DNA from: QHWK01 sp035315685
Lineage (GTDB): Bacteria > Acidobacteriota > Vicinamibacteria > Vicinamibacterales > CAVVIG01
DNA: 12,706 nt
NCBI GenBank assembly: GCA_035315685.1
Contig: DATFXR010000902.1
Location: 1 to 12,706, forward strand
Direction: 5' to 3'
This document shows, piece by piece, positions 6,828 to 12,706 of the stretch (position 1 is the first letter of the stretch; each line of letters opens with the position of its first letter). The notes under the pieces were generated by a model. That model worked only from the letters and a program-made list of their open reading frames with translations. It made no database searches and was not told the origin of the DNA. Position numbers and translations under genes: made by a program.

Positions 6828-7775
6828 TCAGCGTCCCCGCGGAGTCGGCGGAAAGATCGGCTGTGCCGGACCCGGACCGAAGCCGCGGCCGCCGCCGGGC
6901 GGGTTGTTCGGATTCTGGGGCGGACCGAAGGGACTCGGCCCGCGCTGCCCCGGCTCGTTGCCGCGTCCACGGCCAAACGGATCGTTGCCAGGTTGTTGAC
7001 CGCGGCCGCCAGGACCACCAGGCTGCTGACCGCGCTGCGGCCCGCTGATCACGCCAGGCGGAGTCGTCCCGGTCTGGCCCGGCTGCAACTGCGGCGTGTA
7101 GATGAACGCCCATTCGTTGTAGTGATTGCGACCGTTGTAAAGGCGAATTGATTGTTCCTTGCTCTTGCTCGTCACGCCGGCAACGCCGGCCAGCGAACCT
7201 CCGACGCCGCCCGGCTGCGATCCGACCGGCTGCAGGCCGCCGCGGCTGCTCGGCTGCGAGGTGGACGGCTGCGGTGCCGTCGTCGACTGGCTCCCGCGCG
7301 TCGGAGCAGATCCGATTCCCGTCCCTGTTCCGGTGCCACTCCCGCCGATTCCCGTCCCAGTTCCAGTGCCACTCCCGCTGCCGGCGCCGCGGCCAGGTGC
7401 GGTGCCCCGCTGTCCGGGTGCGGCGGGCGCGCCGGGCAGATTCTGTCCTGGCGGGAGCACGACGAAGTCGTCGTTCGTGATCGGATCCTTGTACTTCTTC
7501 CGCAGGTAGCGCTGCTCGACGAGCAGGTCGACGTTGGGCGGATAGGCGTTGGCGAACTTGCGCTGATACATGCCTATCGCGTGGACGTATTGCAGGCCGC
7601 GGAACACGAGCTCATCTTCCTTCTCGCGCTGCGCCGTCTGCTTCCAGACCGGCATCACGACGGTCATCATGAGCGCCATGATGCCCATCGCGACGATCAG
7701 GGCCGCCATCGCGTAACCGTGCTGATTGGTGCAACCGTGTTCAGCCGGCTTCTCTTCTTGACCCGCTAACTTCAT
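6828..7775 (-). CDS. Atypical type II secretion pseudopilin with Gly/Pro-rich tail
   Basis: From the ATG at 7775 the product is 315 residues. A prepilin-type leader ends at Gly20, followed by a hydrophobic helix starting YAMAALIVAM (21-30), as in class III signal peptides cleaved by a GspO/PilD-type peptidase. The next helix (REKEDELVFRGLQYVHAIG) and the segment PNVDLLVEQRYLRKKYKDPIT resemble the GspG fold. Position +5 after cleavage is Ala25, not the usual Glu, as in some minor pseudopilins. Residues about 105-205 and 230-315 are low-complexity Gly/Pro/Gln/Thr, including a tandem GTGTGTGIG repeat, separated by a more ordered patch around RLYNGRNHYNEWAFIYTP. In-frame starts also exist at 7802 (ATG) and 7823 (GTG). 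A perfect AAGGAGGT lies 16 nt before 7775, farther than usual. It probably serves the secretion system whose secretin is encoded downstream on the same strand. Confidence 0.75.
   Translation of the reverse strand: MKLAGQEEKPAEHGCTNQHGYAMAALIVAMGIMALMMTVVMPVWKQTAQREKEDELVFRGLQYVHAIGMYQRKFANAYPPNVDLLVEQRYLRKKYKDPITNDDFVVLPPGQNLPGAPAAPGQRGTAPGRGAGSGSGTGTGTGIGGSGTGTGTGIGSAPTRGSQSTTAPQPSTSQPSSRGGLQPVGSQPGGVGGSLAGVAGVTSKSKEQSIRLYNGRNHYNEWAFIYTPQLQPGQTGTTPPGVISGPQRGQQPGGPGGRGQQPGNDPFGRGRGNEPGQRGPSPFGPPQNPNNPPGGGRGFGPGPAQPIFPPTPRGR
7314..7379. repeat. 33-bp tandem duplication in the pseudopilin gene
   Basis: Two adjacent 33-bp units (7314-7346 and 7347-7379) match at 30 of 33 positions. Each encodes an 11-residue Gly/Thr-rich block of the GTGTGTGIG type on the minus strand. 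The unit length is a multiple of three, so copy number can vary without breaking the frame. Confidence 0.75.
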
Positions 7776-7787
7776 GGCAACTAAGAT
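7758..7787 (+). promoter_or_regulatory. Candidate sigma-70-type promoter for the Ig/PKD lipoprotein
   Basis: TTGACC (7758-7763, 5 of 6 to TTGACA) is followed after 18 bp by TAAGAT (7782-7787, 4 of 6 to TATAAT). Initiation near 7794 would leave only a few bases before the ATG at 7801. That supports 7801 over the earlier ATG at 7774. The boxes lie within the 5' end of the divergent pseudopilin gene. The consensus of this lineage is assumed, not known. Confidence 0.3.
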
Positions 7788-7800
7788 ATTTACCTCCTTC

Positions 7801-9360
7801 ATGGTATCACGTGCTTCGCGCACTGCTTTCCTCGCCGTTGTCGTGGCGACTGCGGCCGCTCTGTCCGTTGCGTGTCAGAGTGTGCCGCTGCTTGCGCCGT
7901 CGGGATCGACGATTACGTTGACTTCCGCCGCGAGCGTACTGCCACTCAACGGAACGGCCCAAATCATCGCTCAGCTCGTCGAGCAGGCGGGAACGCCGCC
8001 GCATGAAGGCACACGCGTCACCTTTACAACGACCCTCGGACGTTTTGACCCGCCGGACGTCGATACGGACGTAACCGGACGTGCGGTGACGACGTTCATT
8101 GCGGGGACCACCTCGGGCGTGGCCTCGATTACCGCCATCTCCGGCGGCACCGCGGTCACTCCGGCGAACGCCGTCACCATTCGGATCGGCGCTGCGGCCG
8201 TCGGCAGTGTGGGCCTGGCCGCGAGTCCAGCGACACTCCCTGCGACGGGCGGCACGACGTTGCTGACCGCCAGCGTCAACGACGCGAGCGGCAACGCGCT
8301 GCCTGGCGTGCCGGTCACGTTCGCGATCGACACGACGGTAGCCGGCGGCACCGGATCGTTCAGCGCCACCGTCGCCAACACTGATGGAAATGGCCGGGCG
8401 ACGACGCAGTTCACCACGAACCGAACGACGACAGTGACTGCGACCGCCGGCGTTGCAACCTCGACCGGTGGCGGCGGCGGAACCGGAACGCCGCCGCCGA
8501 CCACGACGTCCGCGCAGACGGCCAAGGTGATCGTCAACGTCAACACGACCGCGTCGATCACGGTGGGGACGCCGACACCTGCGACGCCGATCGTCAACCA
8601 GACGGTCACGCTGCCGATTACGTACGGCACCAGTACCACGGCCAGTCCGGTGACGAGCGTCAGGGTCGACTGGGGTGACGGCGCCGTTGCGACGATCACC
8701 GGACAGCCTGCGGCCGTGTCACATGCCTTTGGCCGCGCGGGCTCGTACCTCGTCGTCGTCACCGGCACCGACGCGCTCGGCGACACCACAACGACGACGA
8801 CGTCGATCACGGTCAGCCCGCGACCGCAACCGACGGTCTCGATCACGGCGACGCCGGCGAATCCGCAGCCAGGCCAGGCGGTCACCCTCACGGCGGCCGT
8901 CACGCAGGGAACCACCGGTGCGACGACGCAATCGGTCTCCTGGGACTTCGGTGACGGCTCGCCGCCGTTCACGCTGCCGGGCAACTCGCTGAGCGCGTCG
9001 CACATCTACAACAACTCGGGGATTTTCATCGTGACGGCGACGGTCACCGATTCAACCGGGGCGACCGGGACCTCGTCGCTGCCGGTCGTCGTCGGCACCG
9101 GGTCGCCGGCGTCGTTCACGTTCACCGGCACGATTCACGGTCAGTCGACGTTCTTCGACGCATCGAGCTCGAGCGCTCCGACGCGTGGCGCCACGATCGT
9201 CGACTACACCTACGACTTCGGCGACGGCCACAACGCGTCGGGGCCGAGCCCGAGGCAGTCGAACGTGTACGCGGCTGCGGGAACCTACACGGTCACGCTG
9301 ACCATCACCGATTCGGCGGGTCAGAAGGCGACGACAACCAAGCAGGTGACGATCACGTAA
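7801..9360 (+). CDS. Lipoprotein with two bacterial Ig-like and three PKD domains
   Basis: Starting at ATG 7801, the N-terminus is a lipoprotein signal: MVSRASR, a hydrophobic stretch, then LSVAC with Cys25 as the likely lipidated residue. The ATG at 7774 would add nine residues. About residues 38-130 and 135-217 are Big_1/invasin-like Ig domains (LTSAASVLPLNGTAQI... and LAASPATLPATGGTTLLTA...). A Gly/Pro/Thr linker follows at about 221-240. Three PKD domains come next, each marked by its loop: VDWGDG (289-294), WDFGDG (381-386) and YDFGDG (471-476). No catalytic motif is visible. Such domains build extended extracytoplasmic stalks or binding modules. The gene lies within a pseudopilin/secretin locus, so it may be a surface-exposed partner or cargo of that system; this is inference. 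It is divergent from the atypical pseudopilin and convergent with gspG. Confidence 0.85.
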   Translation: MVSRASRTAFLAVVVATAAALSVACQSVPLLAPSGSTITLTSAASVLPLNGTAQIIAQLVEQAGTPPHEGTRVTFTTTLGRFDPPDVDTDVTGRAVTTFIAGTTSGVASITAISGGTAVTPANAVTIRIGAAAVGSVGLAASPATLPATGGTTLLTASVNDASGNALPGVPVTFAIDTTVAGGTGSFSATVANTDGNGRATTQFTTNRTTTVTATAGVATSTGGGGGTGTPPPTTTSAQTAKVIVNVNTTASITVGTPTPATPIVNQTVTLPITYGTSTTASPVTSVRVDWGDGAVATITGQPAAVSHAFGRAGSYLVVVTGTDALGDTTTTTTSITVSPRPQPTVSITATPANPQPGQAVTLTAAVTQGTTGATTQSVSWDFGDGSPPFTLPGNSLSASHIYNNSGIFIVTATVTDSTGATGTSSLPVVVGTGSPASFTFTGTIHGQSTFFDASSSSAPTRGATIVDYTYDFGDGHNASGPSPRQSNVYAAAGTYTVTLTITDSAGQKATTTKQVTIT

Positions 9361-9446
9361 GCGTCGCGTCCGTCAATCACAGCCGGTTCGCGTCGGCGTC
9401 ACGCTCGCGCGGATCGGCTGATGTTCTTTCGAGCAGACTTCTGCAG

Positions 9447-9464
9447 GTCCGGCTAAAGCCGGAC
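9447..9464. repeat. Intergenic copy of the GTCCGGCT/AGCCGGAC palindrome
   Basis: Perfect 8-bp arms GTCCGGCT (9447-9454) and AGCCGGAC (9457-9464) are separated by AA. This is the same 18-bp core found four times inside the serine hydrolase gene, with identical arms to the copies at 4277-4294 and 4424-4441. It shows that the motif is dispersed and not specific to that protein. Confidence 0.8.
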
Positions 9465-9493
9465 ACACAACCCGGTCCGGCAAGGCCTTTTTT
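9458..9493 (+). terminator. Possible rho-independent terminator after the Ig/PKD gene
   Basis: GCCGGAC (9458-9464) can pair with GTCCGGC (9475-9481) across a 10-nt loop, followed by AAGGCC and then six T residues (9488-9493). It lies about 100 nt after the stop of the Ig/PKD gene. The left arm can instead pair within the 18-bp palindrome, so two alternative folds compete. The six-base gap before the T-tract makes it a non-ideal terminator. Confidence 0.4.
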
Positions 9494-9621
9494 CTGACGT
9501 TGTAGGCGAAGGCTTCGGGAGAGCGTCAGCGCGTCGCGATCGCAACGGTCGCTCGGCGAAAGCCGTCGCGCCAGGTCCATGCGAAACGCGTGGACACGAC
9601 GGACGCGGAGAGATCGGCAGG

Positions 9622-9715
9622 AAGCAACCGCGGAATTCGCAGAGACCGCCGAGATCTATTTGTGCAAAAACACGAGAGACGTTCTCTGCGTTCTCAGCGT
9701 TCTCCGCGGTTGCTT
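9622..9715. repeat. Long two-part inverted repeat downstream of gspG
   Basis: Outer 13-bp perfect arms lie at 9622-9634 (AAGCAACCGCGGA) and 9703-9715. Inner 8-bp arms lie at 9638-9645 (CGCAGAGA) and 9683-9690. Together they can fold into a roughly 94-nt hairpin. The right part contains repeated GTTCTC-type words. It sits 22 bp from the gspG stop and could end transcription from either side, or be an interspersed repeat. Confidence 0.6.
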
Positions 9716-9737
9716 TCCCGCTGCGACCGAGGTCCTA

Positions 9738-10148
9738 TCAGTCCCACTCGCCGTACTTGGTGCCGTCGAGAGCGGTCGCGTCGGAGCCGCTCTTGACGTC
9801 GTACACGCCCGGTTCCGCGGTCGGATTGGCGGGATCGGGTTCGGCGGGCACGGTCTGCCAGCTGCTGGTGTTCTTGGTGAACGGATCCTCGGGCAGCTTG
9901 CGCAGGTAGCCGTCGCTGACCAGCGTGTCGAGGGTGCTCGGATACTGTCCCTTGTCCGCGTAGTACTGATCGATCGCGTCGCGCAGCCGGAACAGATCCT
10001 CTTTGAGCACCGCTTCCTTGGCGTAGGTCTGCGACGTCTTGTACTGGGTCATGCCCATCGTCGCGAGGATGACGATCAACATCATCACGACGACGAGCTC
10101 GATCATCGTGAAGCCGGATTCGACGTCGCGCAGGTGTTGAGCGTTCAC
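9738..10148 (-). CDS. gspG: Type II secretion major pseudopilin GspG
   Basis: This 136-residue pseudopilin would polymerise into the short periplasmic pseudopilus that pushes substrates through the secretin. The prepilin peptidase site is ESG/FTMIELVVV, with cleavage after Gly12, Phe13 as the new N-terminus to be methylated, and the conserved Glu17 at +5. The hydrophobic helix covers about 13-35. The C-terminal GspG signature is present: LDTLVSDGYLRKLPEDPF, then GVYDVKSGSDATALDGTKYGEW, the region that binds calcium in GspG. The GTG start is supported by AGGGGA 5 nt upstream, which overlaps the stop codon of the preceding gspG-like gene. The two genes are 9 bp apart and clearly one operon. Confidence 0.93.
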   Translation of the reverse strand: MNAQHLRDVESGFTMIELVVVMMLIVILATMGMTQYKTSQTYAKEAVLKEDLFRLRDAIDQYYADKGQYPSTLDTLVSDGYLRKLPEDPFTKNTSSWQTVPAEPDPANPTAEPGVYDVKSGSDATALDGTKYGEWD

Positions 10149-10157
10149 GATCTTCCC

Positions 10158-10667
10158 CTACCAGTCCCGATATTTCGTTCCGTCCAGCGCCGTCCCTTCG
10201 AACGTCGTGTAGACGTCGAAGACGTTCTGTCCGCCCCAGCGCGTCGCGTCCGGCTTGTCCTGGTACGAGCGCATGCCCCACTCGGTCTTGTGCGTCATCG
10301 GATCGACCGGAATGCGCCGCAGGAATTTGAGCTTGCGGCCGGTGGCGTCGTTGGCCGCCGTCACGCCGTCGACCAGCGTCTGGAGATCCGGCGGATAGTT
10401 CTCGCTGCCGACCTTGAGGTCGAGCGAGCCAATCTGTCCCAGATCGGCCGCGTCCTTGTACTTGTCGATCGCCGTCCGCATCTCGCGCAGCGAGCGGCGC
10501 AGCTCGGCCTCGCGCGTGCGGCGCGAGGTCACCTTCGCGAGCGGCATGATCGCCGATGCGAGCACGACGACGATCGACGTCACGACGAGGAGTTCGACGA
10601 ACGTGTAGCCGGCTGACGCACGCCCCCCGGAGCCCCACAACCTGCGCCGCCAATCCCCAATTGCCAC
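10158..10667 (-). CDS. GspG-like type II secretion pseudopilin, second copy
   Basis: From the GTG at 10667 the product is about 169 residues. The prepilin site is ASAG/YTFVELLVV, with cleavage after Gly20 and Glu25 at +5, and the helix continues through IVVVLASAIMP. The body resembles GspG: a basic helix (RRTREAELRRSLREMRTAIDKY), PPDLQTLVDG, RRIPVDPMTHKTEW, and a C-terminal FEGTALDGTKYRDW matching the GspG ending. The GTG start is preceded by GGGGA at 7 nt. The frame extends to a TTG at 10709, but that codon lies inside a perfect palindrome and has no better support. It is the first of two tandem pseudopilin genes, 148 bp from the secretin gene. Having two G-type subunits suggests duplication and specialisation. 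Confidence 0.88.
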   Translation of the reverse strand: MAIGDWRRRLWGSGGRASAGYTFVELLVVTSIVVVLASAIMPLAKVTSRRTREAELRRSLREMRTAIDKYKDAADLGQIGSLDLKVGSENYPPDLQTLVDGVTAANDATGRKLKFLRRIPVDPMTHKTEWGMRSYQDKPDATRWGGQNVFDVYTTFEGTALDGTKYRDW

Positions 10668-10699
10668 GGCTCTATCCCCGTTCAGGTTCCCGCGTTCCC

Positions 10700-10717
10700 G
10701 ATCCGCCAAGGCGGATC
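10700..10717. repeat. 18-bp palindrome upstream of the first gspG-like gene
   Basis: Perfect arms GATCCGCC (10700-10707) and GGCGGATC (10710-10717) are separated by AA. The layout (8-bp arms, 2-nt spacer) matches the GTCCGGCT/AGCCGGAC palindromes elsewhere in the window, with a related CCGCC core. It covers a possible TTG start codon at 10709. Confidence 0.6.
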
Positions 10718-10732
10718 ACCGATCACGCCAAT

Positions 10733-10810
10733 CCCGAATCTCCAGCCTCGAATCCCGAATCCCTACTCCCGAATCCCGAATTCCCGAATCCCGAATCCCT
10801 ATTCCCGAAT
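10733..10810. repeat. Irregular tandem CCCGAAT repeat between gspD and the gspG pair
   Basis: Seven copies of CCCGAAT start at 10733, 10754, 10768, 10775, 10783, 10790 and 10804, with variable 0-14-nt spacers. On the transcribed strand this reads as repeated ATTCGGG. It fills most of the gap between the secretin stop and the first gspG-like gene. It may be a dispersed repeat, or a binding array for a regulator or RNA-binding protein. Confidence 0.7.
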
Positions 10811-10815
10811 CCCCC

Positions 10816-12706
10816 TCACTGTACAGTGATGGTGACGGGCGTAAACCGCAGTCCCATCGCCGCGCCGCCCGGACCGGTCGCCGTCCCGCTCAACGTCAGC
10901 GTCGCCGGGCCGGCCGCAATCGCATCGAACAGGATCGCGGCGAGCACGCCCGTACCCGAGGCGCCGGTTGCGTCGGCTCCGCGAGCCAGCGTGATGTCGA
11001 TCCGGTTGCCGTTCACCTGCTGCGAGAACGTGACTGACACACCGCCCGCGCGCAGGAAGCTGCCCTCCTGCACGCTGCGGACACGCAGCTTCGTCGGATC
11101 GAAGATCAGCGTGAGCGTGACCGTCGAGAGCCGCGACGCGTCGGCGACGAGCAGCGGTACCGTGTACGGTCCGCCGCCCACGCGGAACGTCGTCGGACCC
11201 GAGATCAACACCTGCGCCGATCCAATGCCCGATGTCTGTGACGGCGCCGGAGGCGTCGCGGGCGTTGCGCCCGCACCAGCCGGAGGCGTCGCCGCTGGCG
11301 GATTCGCGGCCTCGGGAGTCGGCGCTGCGCCAGGCGGCGTGGCAGCCGGTGGCGTCGCGCCCGCGGCGGGCGCCGCACCAGGCGGAGTCGTTGCGGCGCC
11401 TGGCGCGGGCTGCGCGATTCCCGGAATTGCCTCCGGAGTCGCGGGAGGCGTCGGCGGCTGCGGCGGTTGTCCGGGTGTTGTCGGCACGGCAACTGTGCCC
11501 GGTATCGGCGTGCTGCCAGGCGGCGGCGTACCGGCGGCCGGCACCGGCGAACTGCCCGGCGGCAGGATGACGACGCTGCCGGGCGTGCGCTGGATGACCG
11601 TGGCGTTGCCTGGTCCGGGCGGCGCCGCGCCTGGCGCAGCAGCGGCCGGGGCCGCGCCTGCAGCGCCGGCAGCGGGCGGCGGCTCCTGTCGCGGCGGTTC
11701 GGGTACCGCGATGAGCGGCGGCGGCCCGCCAACGCCGAGATTCTGCTGCGACCCGATGTAGATCGGCTTCAGGTCGCTCTCCATGATCTCATGCGTCCGC
11801 ACGATGTGCGGCGTCAGCAGCATCACGATATCGGTCTGATCCACGGTCGACGTGTTGCTGGAAAACAGCTGCTTCAACACCGGCACATGAATGGCGCCCG
11901 GGAATCCCTTGACGCCGTTCTGCTCGGTCTCCTGGAACAAGCCTGCCAGCAGGTTCGACTCGCCGTCGCGCAGTCGCAGCCTCGTGGTGACCGTGCGCTG
12001 CACGAAGGTCGGCACCGACACGCCGGCCACCGATCGGTCCTGCCCGACCTGGCTGTTGTCGAGCGTGACGTCGAGGCGGATGTCGCCTTCGAGCGTCACC
12101 GTGGGCGTCATGTCGATGTTCACACCGACGTCCTGATACTGATACGAACTGAGCGGATTGACGCCGGCGCCGCCGGTCGCAATCGGCGTGTAGCTGGTCG
12201 AGATCACCGGAATGCGCTGACCGAGACGCAGACTGAGCTTGCCGCCTTCGGCGCCGCGCAACTGCGGCTTCGCAATGATGCGGGTATGGTTGTCCGACTC
12301 GAGGAAGCGGACGACCGCCTGCGGCACCGTCAGGTAGAAGTCGGTCGTGCTGATGCCGCGCGAGATCGTGTTGAGATTGAACGCCGGCTGCACCGCCGCG
12401 GCCGCCGTCCCGGCAGCGGCGGCGGGAGGACTCGCACCTGTTCCAGGGGTGGTACCCGTGTTGGTGCCGCCGCTGGCCGACCCGGCGAACGGGTTGGTTT
12501 CGGGCGAAAAAATCGTGCCGATGGCGTAGTTCGAGAGTTCGAGGCCGTAGTTCTTCGTGCGGGACCGGTCCACTTCGAGGATCTCGACATCGACCACGAT
12601 CTCGGCGCGCGGCTTGTCGTTCTGCTCGATGATCTTTTCGAGAATCTGCACCACCGAGCTCGTGCCGCGCACGGTCAGCGTGTTGGTCGTCCGGTTCGGC
12701 GCGATC
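10816..12706 (-). CDS. gspD: GspD-type secretin with C-terminal cohesin-like domain (5' end outside window)
   Basis: This is the outer-membrane secretin channel of a type II secretion or pilus system. The frame enters at the right edge without a start; about 629 residues are visible. The order is as follows. First is the end of an N-domain (TNTLTVRGTSSVVQILEKIIEQNDK). The secretin core follows, with VDVEILEVDRS, FLESDNHTRIIAKPQLRG, LRLGQRIPVI, VGVNIDMTPTV, LRDGESNLLAGLFQ and DQTDIVMLLTPHIVRT at about 12600-11780. A roughly 170-residue Pro/Ala/Gly/Thr linker covers about 11730-11226. A final domain of about 130 residues (STVTLTLIFDPTKLRV, GTGVLAAILFDA) has the look of a cohesin fold. The GspG genes follow on the same strand. 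Because the N-terminal domains are missing, GspD versus PilQ is judged from the GspG neighbours. The stop lies in a 14-bp palindrome (10816-10829). Confidence 0.9.
   Translation of the reverse strand, partial: IAPNRTTNTLTVRGTSSVVQILEKIIEQNDKPRAEIVVDVEILEVDRSRTKNYGLELSNYAIGTIFSPETNPFAGSASGGTNTGTTPGTGASPPAAAAGTAAAAVQPAFNLNTISRGISTTDFYLTVPQAVVRFLESDNHTRIIAKPQLRGAEGGKLSLRLGQRIPVISTSYTPIATGGAGVNPLSSYQYQDVGVNIDMTPTVTLEGDIRLDVTLDNSQVGQDRSVAGVSVPTFVQRTVTTRLRLRDGESNLLAGLFQETEQNGVKGFPGAIHVPVLKQLFSSNTSTVDQTDIVMLLTPHIVRTHEIMESDLKPIYIGSQQNLGVGGPPPLIAVPEPPRQEPPPAAGAAGAAPAAAAPGAAPPGPGNATVIQRTPGSVVILPPGSSPVPAAGTPPPGSTPIPGTVAVPTTPGQPPQPPTPPATPEAIPGIAQPAPGAATTPPGAAPAAGATPPAATPPGAAPTPEAANPPAATPPAGAGATPATPPAPSQTSGIGSAQVLISGPTTFRVGGGPYTVPLLVADASRLSTVTLTLIFDPTKLRVRSVQEGSFLRAGGVSVTFSQQVNGNRIDITLARGADATGASGTGVLAAILFDAIAAGPATLTLSGTATGPGGAAMGLRFTPVTITVQ

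Larger units (their letters stand above)
9361..9737. other. Non-coding, repeat-rich 377-bp region between convergent genes
   Basis: No credible gene is seen. The region holds several hairpin structures in series: the 18-bp palindrome at 9447-9464, an overlapping hairpin followed by T6 at 9458-9493, a CTGACG/CGTCAG pair at 9494-9499 and 9524-9529 enclosing the palindrome CGAAGGCTTCG (9507-9517), and a long inverted repeat at 9622-9715. The open frames that cross it are arginine-rich antisense readings without family similarity. Confidence 0.7.

Noticed and set aside
9579..10616. Plus-strand open frame opposite both gspG-type genes
   Set aside because: It is antisense to two well-supported pseudopilin genes, and its first part covers the repeat-rich intergenic region.
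10556..11761. Plus-strand Gly/Ala/Pro-rich open frame opposite the secretin tail
   Set aside because: It mirrors the Pro/Ala linker of the secretin. The low-complexity DNA keeps several frames open.

Overview
The window is GC-rich bacterial DNA, and nearly every gene gap carries a short palindromic or tandem repeat. The gene content fits an Acidobacteriota genome, most likely class Vicinamibacteria. That assignment is an inference from the style of the repeats (a palindrome that reads VRLKPDTT or VRLQPDRD when translated), the paired SSS symporters and the form of the pseudopilin/secretin cluster. No rRNA or other marker gene is present to confirm it.

Left half (1-6805): amino-sugar and peptidoglycan-fragment salvage. 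The 3' end of murQ (+) runs off the left edge. Convergent to it lie nagB and a BadF/BadG-type amino-sugar kinase (both -). Divergent from the kinase, on +, run a sodium:solute symporter, an AmiE/YfeW-like serine hydrolase overlapping it by 14 bp, and a second sodium:solute symporter. A plausible route is: release of muropeptide fragments (serine hydrolase), uptake (symporters), phosphorylation of MurNAc/GlcNAc (kinase), removal of lactate (MurQ), deacetylation (NagA, not in the window), then deamination to fructose-6-phosphate (NagB).

Right half (6828-12706): a type II secretion/type IV pilus-like locus. On - are an incomplete GspD-type secretin carrying a long Pro/Ala linker and a C-terminal cohesin-like domain, two GspG-type major pseudopilins, and further on an atypical pseudopilin with a Gly/Pro-rich tail. 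On + between the pseudopilins is a predicted lipoprotein with two bacterial Ig-like and three PKD domains. Its start lies next to, and may overlap, the start of the atypical pseudopilin.

The most notable finding is a roughly 180-bp palindromic element sitting in frame inside the serine hydrolase gene. It has 32-bp perfect terminal inverted repeats and 33-bp internal units. A related palindrome recurs in the 9361-9737 intergenic region. Several other repeat families sit exactly at gene ends, and some appear to supply stop or start codons.
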